A stretch of 5,933 nt of DNA, taken from positions 1 through 5,933 of the forward strand of contig CANFGA010000214.1 in the NCBI GenBank assembly GCA_947446335.1, written 5' to 3'. The translations under genes were made by a program, and so were the position numbers. Source of the stretch: Oxalobacteraceae bacterium. Lineage in GTDB: Bacteria > Pseudomonadota > Gammaproteobacteria > Burkholderiales > Burkholderiaceae_D. Below are positions 1 through 5,849 of this stretch, in pieces. Below the pieces are notes generated by a model, which saw only the letters and a program-made list of their open reading frames with translations, made no database searches and was not told the DNA's origin. Each line of letters begins with the position of its first letter. The first letter of the stretch is position 1.

Positions 1-1556
1 CGACGACGGCAGCCTGTCCCGATTTCGCCTACAGCCCATCGGTGTCTGCTTGCGTGGTGCGCAAGTTGCAGCAAGCGGGCGCGATCCTGATCGGAAAAAC
101 CAATCTGGACCAGTTTGCAACAGGTCTGGTCGGCACCCGCTCGCCTTACGGTGCGGTGCGCAATGCGATCGATCCGGCCTATGTGTCGGGCGGCTCCAGT
201 TCCGGCTCTGCGGTTGCGCTCGCGCTGGGATTGGTCAGTTTTTCGCTCGGCACCGATACCGCAGGGTCGGGCCGGGTGCCGGCTGGCTTCAACGGCATCG
301 TCGGCTTCAAGCCCACGCGCGGGCTGCTCAGCACGCAGGGAGTCGTGCCGGCTTGCCGCACGCTCGACTGTGTCGCGGTGTTCGCGCAAAACGTGCAAGA
401 TGCCTGGCGCGTGCTGCATGCCAGCGCCGGTTTCGATGCCGAAGACGCGTATTCGCGCCCGGTGCCGCAAGATGGGCCACGGATGCGCGGATACCGGATT
501 GCAGTGCCACAAGTGCTTGAATTCTTTGGCGATCAACAGGCAAGACAGGCTTTTTCTGCAGCCATGGCGCAGGTGGCGCTGTTGCCCGGTGCGCAAGTAT
601 CTTCCATTGCATTTTCACCCTTCGCCGAAGCTGCCGCCCTGTTGTATCAGGGGCCTTGGGTGGCCGAGCGGCGCGCGGCGATCGGCGACTTTTTCGATGC
701 ACAGCCGCAGGCGATGGATCCGACGGTGCGCAAGGTCGTGGCCCAGGCCGATCGCTTCGATGCCGTCGACGTGTTCAACGGCAGCTATCGGCTGGCGCAA
801 TTGAAGCGCGAAGCCGAGATCCTGCTGGCTGACGTCGACTTTTTGATCGTGCCTACTGCGCCGACGATGCCCACTCTGGCTGCGGTCGAGGCCGAGCCCG
901 TGCTGCGCAACAGCGAACTGGGCTATTACACCAACTTCGTCAATTTCTTCGACATGGCAGCCATCGCGATGCCCGGTCCGGTGCGCAGCGATGGCTTGCC
1001 AGCGGGCATTACCCTGATCGGGCGCTGCGGCAGCGACCATTTGCTCGCTGCCGCCGGCGCCGCGATCGAAGCCGCGCTGGCGCAAACGAGCCCATCGACG
1101 CATGCCGTGCCGCGCCGCAATCTGGCCTCAGATCCGTTGCCTTTCTCCGAGCCGACGCTGCGCCTTGCCGTCGTCGGCGCGCATCTGGAAGGTCAGCCAT
1201 TGAACTGGCAATTGCAAGAGCGCGGCGCGCGCAAAGTGCAAACAACGACAACGTGCGCCTCGTATCGGCTGCATGCCTTGCCCGATACCACGCCGCCCAA
1301 GCCGGGCCTGGCGTTCGTCAGAGCAGGCGGGGTGGCGATCGCAGTCGAAATATGGGAAATGCCGCTGCGCCATTTCGGCAGTTTCGTCGCCGCGATCCCC
1401 GCGCCGCTGGGCATCGGCACGCTGCAACTGGCCGACGGGCAGCTGGTCCAGGGCTTCATTTGCGAAGCCTGGGCCTTGGACGGTGCGCGCGACATTTCTT
1501 CGTATGGTGGCTGGCGCGCCTATCTCGATGCTGGCGCTGGCCAACCCACGCACTGA
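1..1556 (+). CDS. atzF: Allophanate hydrolase, C-terminal ~517 residues (5' truncated by window edge)
   Basis: Cytoplasmic enzyme that hydrolyses allophanate (urea-1-carboxylate) to ammonium and CO2, the last step of biuret, cyanuric acid and ATP-dependent urea breakdown. The reading frame is open from the first full codon at base 3, and family-like residues (TTAACPDFAY) precede the GTG at 42, so the gene enters from the left and GTG 42 is not its start. Numbering from base 3, residues 1 to about 350 are an amidase-signature domain. The GGSSSGSA motif carries the cis-Ser (residue 65, bases 195-197) and GTDTAGSGR carries the nucleophile Ser (residue 89, bases 267-269), 24 residues apart as in the family. 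The catalytic Lys lies upstream of the window. From about residue 386 to the end is the small C-terminal domain of full-length allophanate hydrolases (VVGAHLEGQPLN with conserved His394; TTPPKPGL; PAPLGIGT; ISSYGGWRAYL), assigned to the decarboxylation/second half-reaction. About 80-90 residues of a usual ~600 are missing. It is followed after 76 bp by the transporter genes on the same strand. The two-domain architecture makes a generic amidase or GatA unlikely. Confidence 0.94.
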   Translation, partial: TTAACPDFAYSPSVSACVVRKLQQAGAILIGKTNLDQFATGLVGTRSPYGAVRNAIDPAYVSGGSSSGSAVALALGLVSFSLGTDTAGSGRVPAGFNGIVGFKPTRGLLSTQGVVPACRTLDCVAVFAQNVQDAWRVLHASAGFDAEDAYSRPVPQDGPRMRGYRIAVPQVLEFFGDQQARQAFSAAMAQVALLPGAQVSSIAFSPFAEAAALLYQGPWVAERRAAIGDFFDAQPQAMDPTVRKVVAQADRFDAVDVFNGSYRLAQLKREAEILLADVDFLIVPTAPTMPTLAAVEAEPVLRNSELGYYTNFVNFFDMAAIAMPGPVRSDGLPAGITLIGRCGSDHLLAAAGAAIEAALAQTSPSTHAVPRRNLASDPLPFSEPTLRLAVVGAHLEGQPLNWQLQERGARKVQTTTTCASYRLHALPDTTPPKPGLAFVRAGGVAIAVEIWEMPLRHFGSFVAAIPAPLGIGTLQLADGQLVQGFICEAWALDGARDISSYGGWRAYLDAGAGQPTH

Positions 1557-1632
1557 TCATCCCCAGTTTCCCCCTCATTTTTCATTCAACTTACTTCAAT
1601 TTACTTCACCCACTTACTTGCGAGAACCGTCC
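1557..1632 (+). other. 76-bp G-poor spacer between atzF and the binding-protein gene, with repeated TTACTT motifs
   Basis: This is the longest non-coding stretch in the window. The top strand, which is also the transcript sense, is pyrimidine-rich and nearly free of G from 1557 to 1619. It contains TTACTTCA at 1591-1598, again at 1601-1608 (10-bp period), and TTACTTG at 1614-1620. No hairpin terminator and no convincing -35/-10 pair is visible, so read-through from atzF is plausible. A C-over-G bias like this is also typical of Rho-loading sites, but that is only a possibility here. Confidence 0.5.
1622..1625 (+). promoter_or_regulatory. Weak ribosome binding site for the BMP-family binding protein
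   Basis: GAGA lies 7 bases before the ATG at 1633. It is a partial Shine-Dalgarno match, but it fits the only start that places a twin-arginine signal peptide at the N-terminus. The same frame stays open upstream to 1273, but that part overlaps atzF and looks like out-of-frame atzF sequence. Confidence 0.4.
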
Positions 1633-2751
1633 ATGAGCCACTCCAGCCACTTCAGCCGCCGCCGATTCCTGACCACGTCCAGCATCGTCGCCCTTGCCAC
1701 ATCGCTGCCTTATCAACTGGCGCAGGCAGCCGGTGAAAAACTGACGGTCGGTTTCATTTATGTCGGGGCGCGCGATGATTTCGGCTATAGCCAGTCGCAT
1801 GCGCAAGCGGCGGCCATCATCAAGAAGATGCCTGGAATCAAGGTCATCGAAGAAGAAAACGTCCCTGAAACGGTGGCGGTACAAAAAAGCATGGAAGCGA
1901 TGATCCGGCAAGACGGTGCGACGCTGATTTTTGCGACCTCGTTCGGTTACTTCGATCCGCACGTGATCAAGGTTGCAGAGAAATATCCGAACGTGCGCTT
2001 CGCCCATTGCGGCGGCATGTGGACCAAGGGCAAGCACCCGGTCAATGCCGGCAGCTTTTTCGGCTATATCGAGGAATGCCAGTATCTCGATGGCGTCATC
2101 GCCGGCCACATGAGCAAGACCAAGAAACTCGGCTTTGTTGCCGCCAAGCCGATCCCGCAAGTGCTGCGCAACATCAATGCCTTCACGCTCGGCGCGCAGT
2201 CGGTTGACCCTGCCATCACGACGCGCGTCATTTTCACCGGCGACTGGTCGATGCCGGTCAAGGAAGCGGAAGCGGTCAACAGCCTGGTCGACCAGGGCGT
2301 CGATGTGCTGACCTGTCACGTCGATGGCCCGAAGGTGGTCGTCGAGACCGCAGAAAAGCGCGGCGCGATGACGTGCGGCTATCACGCCAGCCAGGCCAAG
2401 CTGGCACCGAAAGGCTATCTGACCGGCGCCGAATGGCAATGGGCCACGCCTTACACGGCAATCGTCAAGGCGGCGCAGGAAGGCAAGCCGATGATCAACT
2501 TCTTGCGCGGCGGACTCAAGGAAGGTTTCGTCAGCACGTCGCCGTATGGAGCGTCGGTTTCGGGCGCAGCGAAAACCAAGGCCGATGCGATCAAGGCGAA
2601 GATGATCGCCGGACAATTCCCGATCTTCAAGGGGCCGCTCAAGGATAACAAGGGCAAGATTGTGATTCCTGCCGGCATGGTGCAGACGCAAACCGATCCG
2701 GCGCTGGAAGCGATGAATTACCTGGTGGCTGGCGTCATCGGTCAGGTCTAG
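1633..2751 (+). CDS. BMP-family (PnrA-like) ABC transporter substrate-binding protein with a Tat signal peptide
   Basis: Periplasmic solute receptor of an ABC importer, 372 residues. The N-terminus is a twin-arginine signal: S8-RRR-FL, a hydrophobic stretch over about residues 15-30, and an A-Q-A cleavage site near residue 32. No lipobox cysteine follows, so it should be soluble rather than a lipoprotein. The mature part has the BMP fold pattern (Pfam Bmp, type I periplasmic binding protein): KLTVGFIYVG at the first strand, GYSQSH in the first binding loop, ATSFGYFD, KKLGFVAAKP at the start of lobe 2, GVDVLTCHVDG, and EWQW at residues 267-270 before TPYTAIV, where related proteins have D/E-W-x-W. 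Known relatives bind nucleosides, and some probably bind nucleobases. The ligand cannot be read from sequence, but the flanking biuret/allophanate genes suggest a nitrogen-rich ureide or ring compound. The two permease genes follow 10 bp downstream. The ATG at 1633 is chosen because it gives a complete signal peptide. Confidence 0.92.
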   Translation: MSHSSHFSRRRFLTTSSIVALATSLPYQLAQAAGEKLTVGFIYVGARDDFGYSQSHAQAAAIIKKMPGIKVIEEENVPETVAVQKSMEAMIRQDGATLIFATSFGYFDPHVIKVAEKYPNVRFAHCGGMWTKGKHPVNAGSFFGYIEECQYLDGVIAGHMSKTKKLGFVAAKPIPQVLRNINAFTLGAQSVDPAITTRVIFTGDWSMPVKEAEAVNSLVDQGVDVLTCHVDGPKVVVETAEKRGAMTCGYHASQAKLAPKGYLTGAEWQWATPYTAIVKAAQEGKPMINFLRGGLKEGFVSTSPYGASVSGAAKTKADAIKAKMIAGQFPIFKGPLKDNKGKIVIPAGMVQTQTDPALEAMNYLVAGVIGQV

Positions 2752-2761
2752 GTACGCCGGG

Positions 2762-3874
2762 ATGATGCGCAACATGTTTTTGCGATCGCCGCCACTGTTG
2801 TCGCCACTATTGTCGCCGCTGTTGCCCCTGCTGCCGACCTTGTGCGCGCTGGGAGGTGCTCTGCTGATGTTCATCCTGTTTCTTGCGCTGCAGGGTCAGC
2901 CGGCGCTGGAAGCGTGCAAGCTCATCGTCGAAGGGGCATTCGGGTCCTGGTTCGCGCTCGAAAACACGCTGGCGCGCGCCGCGCCGCTGATGCTCACCGC
3001 ATTGTGCGTGGCGCTGCCGGCGCGCGCCGGCTTGGTCATCATCGGCGGCGAAGGCGCTCTGGCGCTGGGTGGACTGGCCGCCGCAGTGGTGCCGTTGATG
3101 TTGCCAGCCGCCTTTGCAGCGACACCGACCTTGCTGCTGATGGCGCTTGCGGCGATGGTCGCCGGCGGCTTGTGGATTGCATTTGCCGGCGCTCTCAGGC
3201 AGTTTCGCGGCATCAACGAGACGATCGGCAGCCTGTTGCTGTCCTATATTGCGCTGGCCGTGTTCCGGCATCTGGTCGAAGGGCCGCTGCGCGATCCGGG
3301 CAGCTTGAACAAGCCTTCCACGGTGCCGCTGGCGCCCGAGTATCTGATCGGCACGCTGCCTGGCATCGATGTCCATTGGGGCCTGTTCTGGGGTGTGCTC
3401 GCTTGCGTCGCCGCCTGGGTCTTGGTGCGGCAAGGGATCTTCGGTTTTTCGATGTCGATTGTCGGCGGCAATGCGCGTGCCGCCCGCCTGGTGGGCTTGC
3501 CGGTGAACCGGATCGTGCTCACTGCCTGCCTGCTCGGTGGCGCTGCCGCCGGCCTGGCCGGCATGCTCGAAGTGGCGGCGGTGCATGGCAGCGCCAACAC
3601 GGCGCTGCTGGCCGGTTACGGCTTCAGCGGCATCCTGGTCGCTTTTGCCGCGCGCCAGAATCCGCTCGCGATCATCGTGTGCGCGTTGCTGATCGGCGGC
3701 ATCGAAGCGTCGGGCAGCTTGCTGCAGCGCAGGCTGGACTTGCCCGACGCCACCACGCTGGTGTTGCAAGGGTTGTTGTTCGTCAATTTGCTGGCATGGG
3801 AATCGCTGACCGGGCGTCTGGCGGCCTGGCGCTTGCGCCTGCAAGACACCAAAGTGGAGCCGATTCATGGTTGA
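2762..3874 (+). CDS. ABC transporter permease, BPD_transp_2 family (YufP-like), first of the pair
   Basis: Inner-membrane subunit of the importer served by the upstream binding protein; 370 residues, strongly hydrophobic with about 8-10 membrane segments. Family marks include ENTLARAAPLMLTAL (67-81), GLVIIGGEG (90-98), RGINETIGSLLLSYIA (149-164) and the cytoplasmic loop GGNARAARLVGL (235-246), which in this family meets the ATPase. The N-terminus is odd: residues 11-26 read PLLS-PLLS-PLLP-LLPT, encoded by imperfect 12-bp tandem repeats (2792-2839), just before the first clear membrane helix (about 27-43). The start is 10 bp after the previous stop. ATG 2762 and 2765 are adjacent, and ATG 2774 is also in frame; AGGT at 2750-2753 weakly favours 2762. 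The gene overlaps the next permease by 8 bp, implying translational coupling. RbsC-type sugar permeases share the fold, but the pairing with a BMP receptor and the divergent second permease point to the nucleoside-type branch. Confidence 0.92.
   Translation: MMRNMFLRSPPLLSPLLSPLLPLLPTLCALGGALLMFILFLALQGQPALEACKLIVEGAFGSWFALENTLARAAPLMLTALCVALPARAGLVIIGGEGALALGGLAAAVVPLMLPAAFAATPTLLLMALAAMVAGGLWIAFAGALRQFRGINETIGSLLLSYIALAVFRHLVEGPLRDPGSLNKPSTVPLAPEYLIGTLPGIDVHWGLFWGVLACVAAWVLVRQGIFGFSMSIVGGNARAARLVGLPVNRIVLTACLLGGAAAGLAGMLEVAAVHGSANTALLAGYGFSGILVAFAARQNPLAIIVCALLIGGIEASGSLLQRRLDLPDATTLVLQGLLFVNLLAWESLTGRLAAWRLRLQDTKVEPIHG
2792..2839 (+). repeat. Imperfect 12-bp tandem repeat (about 4 units) inside the first permease gene
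   Basis: The units are CCACTGTTGTCG (2792-2803), CCACTATTGTCG (2804-2815), CCGCTGTTGCCC (2816-2827) and the more diverged CTGCTGCCGACC (2828-2839). Each unit is exactly four codons, so copy-number change would keep the frame and alter only the length of the PLLS-rich segment before the first membrane helix. The first two units differ at one base, which suggests a fairly recent slippage duplication. Confidence 0.75.
3856..3859 (+). promoter_or_regulatory. Ribosome binding site for the second permease, inside the first permease gene
   Basis: GGAG lies 7 bases before the ATG at 3867, within the last codons of the upstream permease. Together with the 8-bp gene overlap it fixes the start of the second permease and supports coupled translation of the two membrane subunits. 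Confidence 0.65.
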
Positions 3875-4799
3875 TCTTTTGCTTGATTTCGATTTTGCCG
3901 CGCTGGCACTGGCCTTGTTTGCCGGTGCAATCCGGGTTGGCACGCCATTTCTGTTCGTCAGCCTGGGCGAATGCCTGACTGAAAAAGCCGGCCGCGTCAA
4001 TCTGGGCCTGGAAGGCATACTGGTCTGTGGCGCGATGAGCGGCTATGCCGGTTCGCTGCTGACCGGTTCCCCCTGGTTGGGCGTGCTCGCTGCCGGCTTG
4101 ACCGGCTTGCTGCTGGGCGCCTTGCACGGCATGGTCTGTTCGCTCAAGGGCGTCAACGACATTGCCTTTGGCATCGCCTTGATGCTGTTTGGCACCGGCC
4201 TCGCATTTTACCTTGGCAAGCCGTTCATACAGCCGCAGGCGCCGATGTTGCCATCGATCGCCCTGGGCGGCTGGAGCAGCGATCCGCAACTGCAAAACGC
4301 ATTGCAAATCAACGGCTTGTTCATCGCCGGCGCCTTGCTGGCCGCGCTCTTGCATTGGGGCTTGCGCAACACGCGCTGGGGCCTGGTGCTGCGCCTGGTC
4401 GGCGACCATGCTGAAACGGCGCGCGCTCTCGGTTACCGCCTGTTGCCGGTGCGCGTCGCAGCGACCGCTGTCGGCGGTTTTTTTGCCGGCGTCGGCGGCG
4501 CTTACCTGTCCTTGTATTACCCCGGCAGCTGGAACGAGGGACTCTCGAGCGGGCAAGGCTTGATGGCTGTCGCACTGGTCATCTTTGCACGCTGGCAACC
4601 GCTGCGTTGCCTGATGGCCGCGTTGATCTTTGGCGCGGCCGGCGCGCTCGGGCCGGCCTTGCAATCGCTGGGCATCACGTCGGGCTATTACCTGTTCAAT
4701 GCGGCGCCCTATGTATTGACGCTGCTGATCATGATCGTCACTTGCCGGCCCGATCGTACCCTGGGCGGCGCACCGGGCGAACTGAGCCTGACGCGCTGA
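3867..4799 (+). CDS. ABC transporter permease, BPD_transp_2 family (YufQ-like), second of the pair
   Basis: Second inner-membrane subunit of the importer, expected to form a heterodimer with the preceding permease; 310 residues and very hydrophobic. The diagnostic block GECLTEKAGRVNLGLEGI (34-51) is the hallmark of the YufQ-like permease of BMP-type nucleoside importers. Further marks are LKGVNDIAFGIALML (93-107), the cytoplasmic loop VGDHAETARALGY (178-190), and SSGQGLMAVALVIFARW near the end, followed by a short polar tail. The start is set by GGAG at 3856-3859 and by the overlap with the upstream gene. The first permease (370 residues) is larger, as usual for the pair. No ATP-binding subunit follows: the next gene, after 45 bp, is an amidase. 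The order receptor, permease, permease with the ATPase elsewhere still gives a full importer only if the ATPase is encoded outside this window. Confidence 0.93.
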   Translation: MVDLLLDFDFAALALALFAGAIRVGTPFLFVSLGECLTEKAGRVNLGLEGILVCGAMSGYAGSLLTGSPWLGVLAAGLTGLLLGALHGMVCSLKGVNDIAFGIALMLFGTGLAFYLGKPFIQPQAPMLPSIALGGWSSDPQLQNALQINGLFIAGALLAALLHWGLRNTRWGLVLRLVGDHAETARALGYRLLPVRVAATAVGGFFAGVGGAYLSLYYPGSWNEGLSSGQGLMAVALVIFARWQPLRCLMAALIFGAAGALGPALQSLGITSGYYLFNAAPYVLTLLIMIVTCRPDRTLGGAPGELSLTR

Positions 4800-4833
4800 T
4801 GCGCTGAATTTGCATACACTTTATTTCATTCAA

Positions 4834-4838
4834 AAGGA
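4834..4838 (+). promoter_or_regulatory. Strong ribosome binding site for the formamidase
   Basis: AAGGA lies 6 bases before the ATG at 4845, in an A-rich context. It is the best Shine-Dalgarno in the window and sits in a short AT-rich gap (4800-4844) that contrasts with the GC-rich genes on both sides. This suggests the amidase is translated independently and strongly rather than by coupling to the permease. Confidence 0.75.
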
Positions 4839-4844
4839 AAACCC

Positions 4845-5849
4845 ATGTCAGGATTAGGCGGACTCAATAAATCTCCCGGCGGTGTCGTGATCGGTCTGGC
4901 GCAGTTGCAATTGCCCGATCCACATACGCGCGCAGCATTGTGGGAGCAGACCATGAAAGTGGTCGCGATGGTTGGCAAGGCCAGGCGCAGCATGCCGACG
5001 ATGGATCTGATCGTGTTTCCCGAATATTCGCTGCACGGCTTGTCGATGGACACCAGCGCAGAGATCATGTGCACGCTCGATGGCCCCGAAGTTGCCGCGC
5101 TGCGCGACGCCTGCATCGCGAACCGGATCTGGGGCTGTTTTTCGATCATGGAATGGAATCCGCACGGCAATCCGTACAACAGCGGGTTGATCATCGATGA
5201 CCAGGGCGTGACCCAACTGTATTACCGCAAGCTCCATCCGTGGGTGCCGGTCGAACCGTGGGAGCCGGGCAACCTGGGCATTCCGGTTTGCGACGGGCCC
5301 AATGGCAGCAAGCTGGCGCTGAGCATCTGTCACGACGGCATGTTCCCCGAGATGGCGCGCGAGTGCGCCTACAAGGGCGCCGAGATCATGATCCGCACCG
5401 CCGGCTACACCGCGCCTATCCGCCACAGCTGGAACATCACCAACCAGGCCAATGCGTTTTGCAACCTGATGCAAACAGCCAGCGTCTGCATGTGCGGCAG
5501 CGATGGCACCTTCGATTCGATGGGCGAAGCGATGTTCGTCAACTTCGATGGCGTGCCCATGGCCCAGGGCGGCGGGCGTCCCGATGAAATCGTCAGCTGC
5601 GAATTGCGCCCGGACCTGGTGCGCGAGGCGCGCCGCCATTGGGGCGTCGAGAACAACATCTATCAATTCGGGCATCGCGGTTACGTGGCCGTCAAGGGCG
5701 GCGCGCAAGATAGTCCCTACACCTACATGCGCGATCTGGCAGCGGGGCGCTATTGTCTGCCATGGGAAGACGAGATCGTGCACAAAGACGGCAGCGCATT
5801 CGGTTACCCGGCGCCGACGCGCAGCTTCGAGCCCGGGAGCGCACAATGA
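4845..5849 (+). CDS. amiF: Formamidase / short-chain aliphatic amidase, nitrilase superfamily
   Basis: Cytoplasmic C-N hydrolase expected to convert formamide, or a closely related small amide, to formate and ammonia. It has 334 residues, the same length as Helicobacter pylori AmiF as I recall it and shorter than AmiE (about 346). The catalytic triad is intact: Glu60 in FPEYS, Lys129 in YYRKLHPW, Cys162 in SICHDGM, with the additional conserved Glu137 in VEPW. AmiF-like signatures are FSIMEWNP (99-106), NPYNSGLIID (109-118), IRTAGYTAP, WGVENNIYQFGHRGYVA and the tail LPWEDEIVHKDGSAFGYP. The tail in particular separates it from general nitrilases and from carbamoylputrescine or beta-ureidopropionate amidohydrolases. 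The start is fixed by AAGGA at 4834-4838. The stop overlaps the start of the downstream cysteine hydrolase (ATGA), so the two are probably made together. In this setting the true substrate could be a formylated or carbamoylated amide instead of free formamide; that is inference from context, not visible in the active site. Confidence 0.9.
   Translation: MSGLGGLNKSPGGVVIGLAQLQLPDPHTRAALWEQTMKVVAMVGKARRSMPTMDLIVFPEYSLHGLSMDTSAEIMCTLDGPEVAALRDACIANRIWGCFSIMEWNPHGNPYNSGLIIDDQGVTQLYYRKLHPWVPVEPWEPGNLGIPVCDGPNGSKLALSICHDGMFPEMARECAYKGAEIMIRTAGYTAPIRHSWNITNQANAFCNLMQTASVCMCGSDGTFDSMGEAMFVNFDGVPMAQGGGRPDEIVSCELRPDLVREARRHWGVENNIYQFGHRGYVAVKGGAQDSPYTYMRDLAAGRYCLPWEDEIVHKDGSAFGYPAPTRSFEPGSAQ
5835..5839 (+). 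promoter_or_regulatory. Ribosome binding site for the partial cysteine hydrolase gene
   Basis: GGGAG lies 6 bases before the ATG at 5846, within the last codons of the amidase gene. It supports 5846 as the start and coupled translation through the 4-bp ATGA overlap. Confidence 0.6.

Noticed and set aside
42..44. GTG at 42 as the start of allophanate hydrolase
   Set aside because: The frame continues upstream to the window edge with family-specific residues (TTAACPDFAY), and the catalytic Lys must lie further upstream, so this is an internal Val codon.
1273..1632. In-frame N-terminal extension of the binding protein back to ATG 1273
   Set aside because: It lies inside atzF in another frame, has low-complexity shadow composition, and would bury the twin-arginine signal peptide.
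1557..1632. Rho-independent terminator or sigma-70 promoter between atzF and the receptor gene
   Set aside because: No inverted repeat followed by T-run and no paired -35/-10 hexamers could be found in the spacer.
1606..2874. Long antisense open frame (422 codons), and similar ones at 2807-4018 and 4854-5882
   Set aside because: They mirror real genes on the + strand in GC-rich DNA, have no recognisable motifs, and are Arg/His/Gln/Ala-rich as expected of shadows.
3904..3918. TGGCAC-N5-TTGT, a near match to a sigma-54 -24/-12 promoter
   Set aside because: It lies near the start of the second permease coding region with no gene start suitably downstream and lacks the final C of TTGC; such a partial match is expected by chance in this composition.
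4793..4807. Near-tandem GCGCTGA duplication at the stop codon of the second permease
   Set aside because: A 7-base duplication (4793-4799 and 4801-4807) that duplicates the stop; too short to mean more than slippage, with no sign of function.
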